Source of the DNA: Eubacteriales bacterium OttesenSCG-928-K08 | GTDB taxonomy: Bacteria; Bacillota; Clostridia; Christensenellales; CAG-138 | Assembly (NCBI GenBank): GCA_030266105.1 | Contig: JAJDHH010000014.1 | Span: 1-35,598 of the forward strand | Direction of reading: 5' to 3' | DNA: 35,598 bases | Shown here: in pieces, positions 1 through 8,700 of the stretch | Layout: each line of letters starts with the position of its first letter | Numbering within the stretch: position 1 is the stretch's first letter | Translations under genes and position numbers: made by a program | The notes under the pieces: generated by a model | What the model saw: only the letters and a program-made list of their open reading frames with translations | What the model was told of the DNA's origin: nothing | Database searches by the model: none

Positions 1-23
1 GCTTACATTTTTGTGAAAACGGC

Positions 24-52
24 TTGCCAAGCCTGCTGCCTTGTGCTATACT
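24..52 (+). promoter_or_regulatory. SigA-type promoter of rplS
   Basis: A -35 box TTGCCA (24-29) and a -10 box TATACT (47-52) are separated by exactly 17 bases, and a TGC just before the -10 makes it an extended -10 element. Each hexamer differs from consensus at one position. Transcription would start near 59, giving rplS a leader of roughly 75 bases. This suggests that rplS can be transcribed apart from the genes that lie upstream of the window. Confidence 0.7.
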
Positions 53-135
53 AACCAACGGAAAACGGGCGGTCCGCTGTGCGTTTTAAAACTTTGCTGG
101 CGCGCATGAACGTCTATGTGGAAGGAGAAAATAAA

Positions 136-501
136 ATGTCAAACATCATTTTGGAGCTGGAAAAAGAACAACTCCGCACAGATCTGCCCAAGCTTGAGCC
201 GGGCGATACTGTTCGTGTGTTCGTAAAGGTTGTTGAAGGTACCCGCGAGCGCTTGCAGAATTTTGAGGGCACAGTCATCAAAATTCAAGGCGGCGGTGTG
301 CGCAAGTCCTTTACGGTGCGCCGTGTGTCATATGGCGTAGGCGTTGAAAGAACATTCCCCTACAACAGCCCGCGTATCGGCCGCATCGAGGTGGTTCGCC
401 ATGGTAAGGTTCGCCGTGCCAAGCTGTACTATCTGCGCGATCGTGTTGGTAAGGCCGCGAAGGTTCCCGAGCGCATCGTGGAAAGAAAAAAGAGCAAGTA
501 A
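136..501 (+). CDS. rplS: 50S ribosomal protein L19
   Basis: L19 is a large-subunit ribosomal protein at the interface with the small subunit. The 121-residue product matches the usual length and has the family core: the [13 protein letters not shown] segment, the [11 protein letters not shown] segment and a basic C-terminal tail with [17 protein letters not shown]. The ATG at 136 is chosen because GAAGGAG lies 8 bases upstream and the protein then starts [10 protein letters not shown], as L19 proteins do. An in-frame extension back to 79 would add 19 residues with no family match. The gene has its own promoter (24-52) and a terminator after it (544-598). The neighbours rbgA and rnhB follow L19 in many Firmicutes. 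Confidence 0.97.
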   Translation: MSNIILELEKEQLRTDLPKLEPGDTVRVFVKVVEGTRERLQNFEGTVIKIQGGGVRKSFTVRRVSYGVGVERTFPYNSPRIGRIEVVRHGKVRRAKLYYLRDRVGKAAKVPERIVERKKSK

Positions 502-543
502 AAAGGCTTTTGCGCCTTAATGCTGCTATTAACTCGCTGCACC

Positions 544-598
544 AAACCCGACTGCCGGGTTGGCAAAACGCCAACAGGGCGCCGGGTTTTATTTTTTT
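544..598 (+). terminator. Intrinsic terminator after rplS
   Basis: A nested hairpin pairs AAACCCG (544-550) with CGGGTTT (583-589), and inside it GTTGGC (559-564) with GCCAAC (570-575). It is followed by TTTATTTTTTT. Position and T-run fit an intrinsic terminator for rplS. Confidence 0.8.
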
Positions 599-638
599 CA
601 AAAAAGCGCTGCGGCTGTGCCGCATATCACTTTTTTGA
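598..638. repeat. Dispersed palindromic hairpin, copy 1
   Basis: An A-rich start, a GCGGC arm, a three-base loop TGT, a GCCGC arm and the end ATCACTTTTTTGA form an imperfect palindrome. Two further copies lie at 24202-24244 and 30295-30331 and share the GCGGC-N3-GCCGC core and the ATCACTTTTTTGA end. This copy has a two-base bulge in its left arm. It sits directly after the rplS terminator. The shape suggests a terminator that works in both directions, but the shared sequence suggests a repeat family. Confidence 0.6.
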
Positions 639-639
639 G

Positions 640-907
640 CTAACCACATTTTTCTTGCAGCTTTGCTGCGGACAGCGACTTTAATACGTTGCCAAAGGCA
701 ACATCAGTGGTACCCGGAGGGTGAAAAATGCCCAAGGTGTGGGCTTGCGGGCGTACAGGCCGCCCTTACCCACAGATTAAAAATCAAGGGGCGTCGGCCC
801 CTTGATAATCCCCATTAGGAGAGTTCTTTGACAGTTTCCACTGTTTTATGGCTTTACGTTTTTTGTATAATATCTTAGCACCCCCCCAGAAAAGAAAGCA
901 GGGAAGC
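640..907 (+). other. Gene-free stretch with stacked hairpins before rbgA
   Basis: No gene is seen here. Several hairpins follow one another: GTTGCC/GGCAAC (688-702), ACCC/GGGT (712-722), GCCCA/TGGGC (730-744) or alternatively GTGGG/CCCAC (739-773) enclosing GGGCG/CGCCC (749-765), and a 10-base perfect stem at 783-806 with loop GTCG. The last stem has no T-run on the + strand, but on the - strand it is followed by TTTTTAATC. It may be a structured leader or a small RNA; I matched it to no known riboswitch class. A TATAAT at 866-871 could be the -10 box for rbgA, but no good -35 lies 16-18 bases before it. Confidence 0.4.
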
Positions 908-1753
908 ATGGAAATTCAATGGTATCCCGGCCACATGGCCAAGGCAAAACGTTTGCTGCAAGAGGATCTTAAGCTTATCGATGTGGTTGCGGAGCTTGTG
1001 GATGCGCGCGCGCCACGCTCCACCGGCAACCCGGATTTTGACGAGCTGTTTAAAAACAAAAGCCGGGTTGTGATACTCAACAAAAGCGACCTTGCCGACC
1101 CTGCGCTTACAAAACGTTGGGTTGAGCGCTTTTGCTCGCAGGGCAAGCAGGCGCTGCCATTTGTATCGACCGGCGGGAATAAAAAAGCGGTTGTGGCGGC
1201 CTTTGAGCAGGCCTCTGCCGAAAAGGTGGCGCGCATGCGCGCCAAAGGCGTAACAAAAACTGTGCGCATTTTGGTGGCGGGCATTCCAAACGTGGGCAAA
1301 TCGACATTTATCAACCGGATTGCTGGCGGCACGCGCACACGCGTAGGGGATAGGCCCGGCGTGACAAGGGGCAAGCAATGGGTAAAAATCACACCATATC
1401 TTGAAATGATGGATACTCCGGGCCTTCTTTGGCCAAAACTCGATAATGAAACCTATGCGCGTAGGCTTGCATACATTGGCTCCATTCGTGATGACATTAT
1501 GGATGTGGAACGTTTGGCGGGCAATCTTTTAATCGATCTTAAGCGTTTGTGCCCAAATGAGCTTAACGAGCGCTATAAGGATATTTCGGCCGATACACCC
1601 GATGAGCTTTTGCTCCAAAGCGTTTGCAAAAGCCGCAGCTTCATTTTGCCCGGCAATGAGCCGGACACAATGCGCGCTGCAAGCATCGTGCTTGATGAAT
1701 ATCGCGCGGGGCGTATCGCCCGTGTAACATTTGATGATCCTGATGAAGAATAG
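908..1753 (+). CDS. rbgA: Ribosome biogenesis GTPase RbgA (YlqF)
   Basis: RbgA is a GTPase needed for late assembly of the 50S subunit. The 281-residue product shows the circularly permuted order of motifs: NKSD (G4, residues 58-61) comes before GIPNVGKS (G1, 125-132) and DTPG (G3, 169-172). The N-terminus MEIQWYPGHMAKAK is a hallmark of the family and fixes the start at 908; an in-frame extension back to 848 adds 20 unrelated residues and covers the possible -10 box. The ribosome site is modest (AGGGAAG). rnhB follows after 9 bases and is probably co-transcribed. The C-terminal part after about residue 180 is the helical ANTAR-like domain typical of the family. Confidence 0.95.
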   Translation: MEIQWYPGHMAKAKRLLQEDLKLIDVVAELVDARAPRSTGNPDFDELFKNKSRVVILNKSDLADPALTKRWVERFCSQGKQALPFVSTGGNKKAVVAAFEQASAEKVARMRAKGVTKTVRILVAGIPNVGKSTFINRIAGGTRTRVGDRPGVTRGKQWVKITPYLEMMDTPGLLWPKLDNETYARRLAYIGSIRDDIMDVERLAGNLLIDLKRLCPNELNERYKDISADTPDELLLQSVCKSRSFILPGNEPDTMRAASIVLDEYRAGRIARVTFDDPDEE

Positions 1754-1762
1754 GATAATAGC

Positions 1763-2395
1763 ATGGCAAAAATTCCTGAAGAGCAGCGCCTTTTTGAGCT
1801 GACAAAAATAGAGCGGACATTTTGGGAAAGCGCCGTTGTGGTTGCCGGAATGGATGAGGTGGGCCGCGGCCCGCTTGCAGGGCCGGTTGTTGCGGCCTGC
1901 CTCGTGCTGCCTCAGGCGCCGCTTATAAATGGAGTGAACGATTCTAAAAAGCTCAGCGCCGCCAGGCGTGAAAGCATATATGAGCAAATCGTCAGCCTTT
2001 CGCCCGACTATGCGCTTGCGTGGGTGGAGCCGGAGGTTATAGATCAAATCAACATTCTTGAGGCGACAAAGCTTGCGTTTAAGCAAGCGTATTCAACCTT
2101 AAAGCAGCCTGTGGGGGATGTGCTTGTGGATGCGGTGAAGGGGCTGGATATTCCTGCCCGCCAGCACTCATTTGTGCGTGGCGATCAGCTTAGCTATTTA
2201 ATCGCCGCCGCATCAATCCTTGCAAAGGTCGAGCGGGATAGATACATGGTTAGGATGGACGAGCTTTACCCTCAATATGGTTTTGCCCGCAACAAAGGTT
2301 ATGGCACGGCGGAGCACATTAGCGCCATTTGCGAGTTTGGCCCATGCCCGCTGCACAGGCGCAGCTTCATTAAAAAGTGGGCGAAGGATGGCTAA
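1763..2395 (+). CDS. rnhB: Ribonuclease HII
   Basis: RNase HII cuts the RNA strand of RNA-DNA hybrids and removes single ribonucleotides from DNA. The 210-residue length is normal. The signature MDEVGRGPLAGPVVAA spans residues 30-45 and holds the first metal ligands Asp31 and Glu32; DSKKLS follows, and ASILAKVERDRYM carries the later conserved acidic site. It lies 9 bases after rbgA and 3 bases before yraN, so the three are likely one transcript. The rbgA-rnhB order is common in Firmicutes. Confidence 0.96.
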   Translation: MAKIPEEQRLFELTKIERTFWESAVVVAGMDEVGRGPLAGPVVAACLVLPQAPLINGVNDSKKLSAARRESIYEQIVSLSPDYALAWVEPEVIDQINILEATKLAFKQAYSTLKQPVGDVLVDAVKGLDIPARQHSFVRGDQLSYLIAAASILAKVERDRYMVRMDELYPQYGFARNKGYGTAEHISAICEFGPCPLHRRSFIKKWAKDG

Positions 2396-2398
2396 AGA

Positions 2399-2755
2399 AT
2401 GGAAAATCAAAAAAGCGGCGCTCATGGCGAGCGGCTGGCCAGAGCCTACCTTGAAGCGCAGGGTTTTATTTGCATTGGGCAAAACATACGCGTGGGGCGA
2501 AACGAGCTGGATTTAGTGATGCGCGATGGCGACTATATCGTGTTTGTGGAGGTTAAGGCCCGCAGCTCAAAAGCATTCGGTTTGCCACGCGAAGCGGTGG
2601 ACGCTAAAAAGCAGGCGAGCTTAATACGCGCTGCGGGGGGTTACCTTGCAAAGCACGCGCCGGATGCAAATGCCCGCTTTGATGTTGTTGAAGTGGATAT
2701 TTTAAGCGAGAATGTCACTTACATTAAAAACGCATTTGATGCGGGCAGCCGTTAA
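2399..2755 (+). CDS. yraN: YraN family (UPF0102) endonuclease-like protein
   Basis: This 118-residue protein belongs to the UPF0102/YraN family, which has the restriction-endonuclease-like fold. Visible features are GERLARAYLEAQGF near the N-terminus, then NELDLVMRDGDYIVFVEVK at about 38-56, which carries the E-D-ExK pattern of that nuclease fold. The in vivo substrate of the family is not established. It starts 3 bases after the rnhB stop, which implies translational coupling. The start at 2399 overlaps no other gene. No terminator is seen after it, but a strong promoter begins at 2781. Confidence 0.92.
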   Translation: MENQKSGAHGERLARAYLEAQGFICIGQNIRVGRNELDLVMRDGDYIVFVEVKARSSKAFGLPREAVDAKKQASLIRAAGGYLAKHAPDANARFDVVEVDILSENVTYIKNAFDAGSR

Positions 2756-2780
2756 AAGCGGCGGGCGCCAGTTTGTTCAT

Positions 2781-2809
2781 TTTACAGTGGACGAGCCATA
2801 TGCTATTAT
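2781..2809 (+). promoter_or_regulatory. SigA-type promoter of the glycosyltransferase-gtrA block
   Basis: TTTACA (2781-2786) and TATTAT (2804-2809) are separated by 17 bases, with a TGC extended -10 element just before the -10. Transcription would begin near 2816, about 87 bases before the glycosyltransferase start. The promoter separates this block from the rbgA-rnhB-yraN genes. Confidence 0.7.
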
Positions 2810-2902
2810 GCTGGTAGGGTTTGGGCAATAATAATAAATAACCCAAACTTTTATTTATGTCGCGCTGTTTAGCGTGGCGGGGAGGAAACAGTAAAAACAG
2901 GG

Positions 2903-5900
2903 ATGAGGAAAAGATCTTTAATTGTGTTGTTGGCCTTTTTGCTGCTTTTTAGCGTTTCAGCGTTTGCCACGCAGGATAGTGAGCCCACGCTCTACAATGG
3001 AGATTTTTCGATATTTTATGAAGAAAGCCAGCTGCCTGACGGATGGTATTTTGATGCGTGGGAACAAGAATTCTCCAACGCATATACCGTAAGCGATGGA
3101 GCAAGCAACTTTGTTGTGCTGGAAAATATGCGTGAAAACGATGCCCGGGTTTGCCAGCGAATTGAGGTTGAGCCAAACACATGCTATCGTTTCACATGCG
3201 ATGTTTTTGTTGAAAGGTTCGAGGGCCAGCTTGGCGCAACACTTTCGATACTCGACAGTTACGCTTCTTCCGATGCAGTGAGCAGGATGGGGCAATGGCA
3301 TACTATTGTGCTTGATGGGGTGACCAGCCCCACACAAACGCAGCTCACACTCGCGCTGCGCCTTGGTGGTTATGGCGCGCTTTCTAAAGGAAGCGTCACA
3401 TTCAAAAGCGTCACGATGGAAAAGCTCGAAAACGCGCCGGTTGGCGCACAATCCTTTGCGGGGTTCACAATGGACGATCAGTCAGGTGATGAAAGCGCAA
3501 AGGATGAACCACCCTTTGCTTTTATAGTTGTTGCCACAGTTTTGTGCGCTTTGCTTGCGTATTTGTTTTATTCAGGTGTTGTAACGAATAATAGGCGTGA
3601 GGCTCTGGGGCCTGAAAACAAGCGCCAATACATCATTGCTGTTTTTAGCTTTGCGTTTGTGTTGCGCATGATATTTTCAATTCTGTTTGTGGGGCACTCA
3701 ACGGATATAAGCTGTTTTCAGGCATGGTCAATCGGCATGCAGCAGCATGGCCCGGCGGGCTTTTACACATCCGGCATGTTTGCCGACTATCCGCCGGGTT
3801 ATATGTATGTGCTCTGGATGATTGGCGCCTTGCGCGAGCTTTTAGGCATTTCATATCAAAGCGGGCTGTTTGTGCTGATGCTAAAGCTGCCCTCCATAGC
3901 GGCGGATTTTGTAACGGCAGCTATAGCGTATCGTTTGGCAAAGCAGGCAAAAATGACTGAGAGCAACGCATTACTTATTATGGCGGTTTTTGCGCTCAAC
4001 CCTGTGTTTGCGTTTTTATCGGGCGGTTGGGGGCAGATCGATTCGCTTTTGACGCTTTGTATGTTTGCCGCAATTTATCTGTTTATTAAAAACAAAAGAG
4101 TTTTGGCGGGCGCTGTGTATGGGCTTGCTATTTTACTAAAGCCGCAGGCGCTTATGCTGGGGCCGCTGCTGGCGATCGCCTATTTTGTGCCGGATAAAAA
4201 AAATGCGGGCTCATATTTTAAGCAGCTTATTAAGGCAGCGCTTGCTGTTTTAAGCGCGCTTGCAGTGATATTTTTGCTTGCGTTGCCATTTTCAAACGGG
4301 TGGGATATGCGCTGGCTGCTGGAAAAATACTTCTCCACAGCAACCTCTTATCCCTACGCAAGCATAGAGGCTTTTAACCTTCCGGCGCTCTTTGGCGGGA
4401 ACTGGACAAGCGTTGAGGATAAGCTGCTGTTTTTCTCGTATGGCACATGGGGCACGATTGGCATTGTTTTAAGCGTTGTTGGGGCGGGCGCGCTCTACAT
4501 TAAAGCGCACAAAAACAATCCGCGTGGCGCGCTCTATATCGCATCGGCGTTTTTGTTTGCCGCACTTTTTACACTGGGGCAATACATGCACGAGCGCTAT
4601 CTTTTCCCCGCGCTGCCGCTGCTGCTTTTTGCGGCTATCGAGTATGACGATAAGCGGCTGTATGGCCTGTTTGGCTGGTTTTCAGTCACGCTGCTTTTAA
4701 ATTCGCTTTGCGCGTTTTATATTGTGGACTATCCTTATTCGCGCGGCACAACATATGAGGCGCTCACATTTATTGGCTCGCTGCTTACAGTTGCCGGTTT
4801 TGTTTTGTTGTGTATTAGCTGTGTGAGCATTGTTTTTAAGGGACAAACGAAAAAAACAGCGCTGGTTTTTCCGGATAAGCCGGATGAGACTGATGAGCAG
4901 GCGGATGAAAAAGAGCCTGCCCCTTCAGGCCTTAAAGCAGTCACTCCCTATGCCCGCAAGCTGAACTACACAAAAAAGGACAAGCTCTTCTGCTGGGGTT
5001 TAACAGCAATTTATGCTGTGTTTGCGCTGACCAACCTTGGCTCGCTTAAAGCGCCGCAAACTGAATATTACAGTTACGCGGCGGGGGAGTCAACAATAAT
5101 AACGCTTGAAGAAAATACGCTCGTGTCCGAGGTGTGGATATTTGGCGGCATAGCGCAGGGCGATTGGCTGATTAAGGATAGTTCGGATAATGTGGTGGAG
5201 TTTGAGCAAAAGCACGATCACATGTTCCGCTGGCAGCGCGTGCCGATCAACCTGCAAACGGATAGCCTCACGTTTGTGACCAGCTGGGGCGAGCTGCGCA
5301 TACGCGAGATTGCGATTTTTGCGGATGGTGGGCAAAGGCTTATCCCCGTGTCCGCAACCGGCAGTGGTGTTACGTTGATCGATGAGCAGAGCATCGTGCC
5401 CGAGCGCCCGTCATACATTAACGGCATGTATTTTGATGAGCTTTACCATGCCCGCACAGCTTATGAGCACCTTAATGGGCTGGAGCCATATGAAAACTCA
5501 CACCCGCCGCTGGGTAAGGTGTTTATTATGCTTGGCGTTGCTGTGTTTGGCATGAACGCATTTGGCTGGCGCATAGTTGGCGCGCTGTTTGGCGTGGCGA
5601 TGGTGCCGATTTTTTACGCATTTGGCAAGCGCATTTTCAAAAACAGCAACTATGCGCTGCTGGTTACAACACTTTTTACATTTGATTTTATGCACTTTAC
5701 GCAAACGCGCATCGCCACAATCGATGTGTATGCTGTGTTTTTTATAATACTTATGTATTATTACATGTATCAATATTGCTGCATGAACTTTTATGTCGAT
5801 GGCCTTAAAGCAACCCTGCACCCGCTTGGCCTTGCAGGGCTGTTCTTTGGGCTGGGCGCCGCCAGTAAGTGGATTTGTATTTATGCCGGCGCGGGGCTGG

Positions 5901-6685
5901 CGGTGCTGCTTTTCATCTCGCTGTTTCGGCGCTATGGTGAATACAGAAAATATAAAGATTGTGAGGATGAGGCGCTCAGGCAAATGGTTTCGCCATTTGT
6001 TAAAAACACCATTCTAACGCTTTTGTGGTGCTGTCTGTTTTATATCGCTATACCGGTGGTGATTTATCTTGCCTCCTATGCGCCCTATTATCTTTGCGAA
6101 AAGCATTACACACTTATGGATGTATGGAAATATCAGGAGTTTATGTGGGGCTACCATAGCCAGCTCACAGCAACGCATCCATATCAAAGCGCATGGTGGC
6201 AATGGCCGTTTACGCTTCGCCCCATGTGGTATTATTGGAATGACGGTATGCCGGAGGGCTGGATTTCCACGCTGACAGCTTCAGGAAACCCTGCAGTTTG
6301 GTGGGTGTGCACCGTTGGCATGCTTGCCTTGCTAACACAAAACCTGCGAAGGATGACGCGGGGGCGGCAAACGGATGATCTTTCTTCAACGGTGATTACC
6401 GTTGGCGCAGCGGCGAACTTTTTGCCATGGGTGCTAGTTACGCGCTGCACATTTATATATCACTTTTTTGCGACCGTGCCGTTTATTGTGCTGGGTTCGG
6501 CCCAATTCCTTCATCGTGCGGAAAGTAAAAACCCTGATCTTAAATGGGTCAAGTGGGTTTGGATGGGGCTGGCGGTGCTGCTGTTTTTGCTGCTCTATCC
6601 CGGATTGTCCGGGCTGGAGATTCCGCTGGCGTATGCAAAGTTTCTCAAGTGGATTCCCGGCGGCGGCCTGATGTATGGAGCGTAG
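2903..6685 (+). CDS. Double GT-C glycosyltransferase (Gpi18-like half plus PMT-like half)
   Basis: The 1260-residue membrane protein appears to join two GT-C glycosyltransferases. Residues 1-22 are a signal peptide (LIVLLAFLLLFSVSAFA). Residues about 25-175 look like a galactose-binding beta-sandwich, followed by a membrane span at about 205-225. The first membrane half (about 243-640) has GHSTDISCFQAW with Asp268, ADYPPGYMYVLW and GGWGQIDSLLTL, patterns of Gpi18/PIG-M-like mannosyltransferases. A second beta-rich extracellular segment lies at about 725-835. The second half (about 835-1260) begins GMYFDELYHARTAYEH with the Asp845-Glu846 pair of the PMT (GT39) family and SHPPLGK. Both halves would use polyprenyl-phosphate sugars outside the membrane. 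gtrA follows after 3 bases. The acceptor is unknown. GGAGGA lies rather far (about 17 bases) before the ATG. Confidence 0.85.
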   Translation: MRKRSLIVLLAFLLLFSVSAFATQDSEPTLYNGDFSIFYEESQLPDGWYFDAWEQEFSNAYTVSDGASNFVVLENMRENDARVCQRIEVEPNTCYRFTCDVFVERFEGQLGATLSILDSYASSDAVSRMGQWHTIVLDGVTSPTQTQLTLALRLGGYGALSKGSVTFKSVTMEKLENAPVGAQSFAGFTMDDQSGDESAKDEPPFAFIVVATVLCALLAYLFYSGVVTNNRREALGPENKRQYIIAVFSFAFVLRMIFSILFVGHSTDISCFQAWSIGMQQHGPAGFYTSGMFADYPPGYMYVLWMIGALRELLGISYQSGLFVLMLKLPSIAADFVTAAIAYRLAKQAKMTESNALLIMAVFALNPVFAFLSGGWGQIDSLLTLCMFAAIYLFIKNKRVLAGAVYGLAILLKPQALMLGPLLAIAYFVPDKKNAGSYFKQLIKAALAVLSALAVIFLLALPFSNGWDMRWLLEKYFSTATSYPYASIEAFNLPALFGGNWTSVEDKLLFFSYGTWGTIGIVLSVVGAGALYIKAHKNNPRGALYIASAFLFAALFTLGQYMHERYLFPALPLLLFAAIEYDDKRLYGLFGWFSVTLLLNSLCAFYIVDYPYSRGTTYEALTFIGSLLTVAGFVLLCISCVSIVFKGQTKKTALVFPDKPDETDEQADEKEPAPSGLKAVTPYARKLNYTKKDKLFCWGLTAIYAVFALTNLGSLKAPQTEYYSYAAGESTIITLEENTLVSEVWIFGGIAQGDWLIKDSSDNVVEFEQKHDHMFRWQRVPINLQTDSLTFVTSWGELRIREIAIFADGGQRLIPVSATGSGVTLIDEQSIVPERPSYINGMYFDELYHARTAYEHLNGLEPYENSHPPLGKVFIMLGVAVFGMNAFGWRIVGALFGVAMVPIFYAFGKRIFKNSNYALLVTTLFTFDFMHFTQTRIATIDVYAVFFIILMYYYMYQYCCMNFYVDGLKATLHPLGLAGLFFGLGAASKWICIYAGAGLAVLLFISLFRRYGEYRKYKDCEDEALRQMVSPFVKNTILTLLWCCLFYIAIPVVIYLASYAPYYLCEKHYTLMDVWKYQEFMWGYHSQLTATHPYQSAWWQWPFTLRPMWYYWNDGMPEGWISTLTASGNPAVWWVCTVGMLALLTQNLRRMTRGRQTDDLSSTVITVGAAANFLPWVLVTRCTFIYHFFATVPFIVLGSAQFLHRAESKNPDLKWVKWVWMGLAVLLFLLLYPGLSGLEIPLAYAKFLKWIPGGGLMYGA

Positions 6686-6688
6686 AAC

Positions 6689-7099
6689 ATGAAAAAGCAC
6701 TGGGGCACAATCAAACAATTTCTTCAGTTTAACATTGTGGGTATAGTCAACACAGGTGTGGATTTTCTTGTGTATACGCTGCTAACAGGCCTGCTTCACG
6801 CGGCGTATCTTCCTGCCAAGGTTGTGTCATACACATGTGGCGTTATAAATAGCTACATACTCAACAGCCGATGGACATTTAAGAAGGAGCGCAAGCGCAG
6901 CGGGCGCGAGGCGGGCCTGTTTTTGCTCATCAACCTGGTGTCGTTATGCGTTTCGCTTTCTGTGATGTATTTATGCCGGAACGTTTTTGAAATCGAGAGC
7001 GATTTTTTGTGCAACATAATCGCCACGCCGGTATCCATGGCGGTCAACTTTTTAGGCAACAAGTTTATCGTGTTTGCGGAGAAAAAAGAAAAAAACTAA
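6689..7099 (+). CDS. GtrA family polyprenyl-phosphate sugar flippase-like protein
   Basis: The 136-residue protein has four predicted membrane spans and the GtrA patterns FNIVGIVNTGVDFLVY near the N-terminus, the NSRWTFKK loop at about residue 60 and NFLGNKFIVF at the C-terminus. GtrA proteins are thought to flip polyprenyl-phosphate-linked sugars across the membrane. It begins 3 bases after the double glycosyltransferase stop, so the two are almost surely co-translated; the flippase would supply the lipid-linked sugar donor to that enzyme. The exact sugar cannot be read from sequence. Confidence 0.9.
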   Translation: MKKHWGTIKQFLQFNIVGIVNTGVDFLVYTLLTGLLHAAYLPAKVVSYTCGVINSYILNSRWTFKKERKRSGREAGLFLLINLVSLCVSLSVMYLCRNVFEIESDFLCNIIATPVSMAVNFLGNKFIVFAEKKEKN

Positions 7100-7164
7100 G
7101 TGGACGGATTCAAGCTGCGCTTTAAGCTGTCAGGCATTTTGAGTTTGTGTTGGGGGGGAGTTTT

Positions 7165-8697
7165 ATGCTGGCAAACATTCAAAGCTATGGGCTAAACGGA
7201 ATAGCGGGTTTTGCCGTGCAGGTGCAGGTGGATATTGCGGGGGGATTACCCAGCTACGACACCGTTGGCCTGCCCGATGCGGCCGTGCGCGAATCGCGCG
7301 AGCGTGTGCGCGCCGCGATTAAAAACAGCGGCTATGCTTTTCCCATCAACCGCATCACGATCAACCTTGCCCCTGCAGACCTAAAAAAAGAAGGCTCCGT
7401 TTACGATCTTCCGATTGCGGTTGGAATATTGGAAGCATCGGGGCAAATTCCGCCGGGCTGCGCAAAGGATATGCTGCTGCTTGGCGAGCTTGGGTTGGAT
7501 GGAAGCATCCGCGCGATAGACGGCGTGCTGCCTATGGCGATCGAAGCGTTTAAGCAAGGCCACAAAACGATAATATTGCCCGAGGGTAACGCGGGCGAAG
7601 CATCCTACATTTCGGGCGCACGCATTTTGCCTGTTGGAACGCTAAAGCAGGTGGTGGAGGGGCTTTGTGATCAGGCCGAATTTGTGCCCGCAGAAAATCA
7701 AAGCTGGAGCGCCACGGATGCGCGGCATAGCAACGATTTTTCCGAAATCCGCGGGCAGCAGGGCGCAAAACGTGCGGCGGAGATCGCCGTTGCGGGCGGC
7801 CACAACATACTGTTGATAGGCACGCCGGGTTCGGGCAAAACAATGCTGGCGCGAAGCATACCATCTATACTTCCTGATCTAACATTCGAAGAAGCGCTTG
7901 AAATCACAAAAATTCATTCCGTAGTGGGGGCAATGCGCGGGCAAAGCGGCATTTTGCGTGAGCGCCCTTTTCGTGCGCCACACCACGGCGCATCCGCCGC
8001 AGCGCTTGTGGGCGGCGGCGCAAGCGCAAAGCCGGGGGAGATCAGCCTTGCGCATTACGGCGTGCTTTTTCTCGATGAATTCCCCGAGTTTAAAAAGGAT
8101 GTTTTGGAGGCGCTGCGCCAGCCGCTTGAGGATGGGATCGTGACGATCACCCGCGCAAACGCAAGCGCAACATATCCCGCAAGCTTTATGCTGGTGGCCG
8201 CGATGAACCCATGCCCCTGCGGCAATCATGGCTCGCGTAAAACGCAATGCCGCTGCACGGCGCAGCAGATCAACCGTTACCAAAACAGAATAAGCGGCCC
8301 GCTGCTTGACCGCATCGACATCCAGATAGAAATGACCGAGGTTGGTTATTCGGATATTTCTTCAAAAGCGCCGGGCGAGCCTTCCGCTGCTGTTCGCGCA
8401 CGCGTTAACAGGGCAAGGCAAATTCAGCGCGAGCGCTACAGGGATTGGGGAATTTATTTTAACGCGCAAATACCCAACAGGCGCATTCGTGAGGTTTGTT
8501 GTTTGGATCAACAATCGGAAGCGCTTTTGAGCCAGGCATTTCTTGCGCTTAACCTTAGCGCAAGGGCATACAACCGCATTTTAAAGGTTGCGCGCACAAT
8601 TGCCGACCTTGAGGGCGAAAAAACGACGCAGGCCAACCATATCGCAGAAGCGATACAATACCGCAGCCTTGACCATAATATGCTCGGAGGTGTGTAG
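7165..8697 (+). CDS. comM: YifB/ComM family Mg-chelatase-like AAA ATPase
   Basis: ComM is a helicase that helps integrate incoming DNA during transformation in some bacteria; in Firmicutes the orthologue is often named YifB. The 510-residue product has an N-terminal Lon-like ChlI domain (FAVQVQVDIAGGLPSYDTVGLPD, about 15-120), Walker A GTPGSGKTMLA at about 215, APHHGASAAALVGGG, Walker B VLFLDEFPEF, and the Cys-rich NPCPCGNHGSRKTQCRC loop. ATG 7165 is chosen because GGGGGGAG lies just before it and the protein starts MLANIQSYGL as in the family; a GTG at 7147 lies inside that region. It is 3 bases upstream of dprA, another DNA-uptake gene. Confidence 0.94.
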   Translation: MLANIQSYGLNGIAGFAVQVQVDIAGGLPSYDTVGLPDAAVRESRERVRAAIKNSGYAFPINRITINLAPADLKKEGSVYDLPIAVGILEASGQIPPGCAKDMLLLGELGLDGSIRAIDGVLPMAIEAFKQGHKTIILPEGNAGEASYISGARILPVGTLKQVVEGLCDQAEFVPAENQSWSATDARHSNDFSEIRGQQGAKRAAEIAVAGGHNILLIGTPGSGKTMLARSIPSILPDLTFEEALEITKIHSVVGAMRGQSGILRERPFRAPHHGASAAALVGGGASAKPGEISLAHYGVLFLDEFPEFKKDVLEALRQPLEDGIVTITRANASATYPASFMLVAAMNPCPCGNHGSRKTQCRCTAQQINRYQNRISGPLLDRIDIQIEMTEVGYSDISSKAPGEPSAAVRARVNRARQIQRERYRDWGIYFNAQIPNRRIREVCCLDQQSEALLSQAFLALNLSARAYNRILKVARTIADLEGEKTTQANHIAEAIQYRSLDHNMLGGV

Positions 8698-8700
8698 GAA

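Noticed and set aside
707-722. GTGGTACCCGG resembling a T-box antiterminator
   Set aside because: The T-box core is GGTGGTACCGCG with a specifier loop upstream and an aminoacyl-tRNA synthetase or amino-acid gene downstream; neither is present.
1529-2086. 185-residue open frame antisense to rbgA and rnhB
   Set aside because: It is a shadow of two well-supported genes and has no ribosome site.
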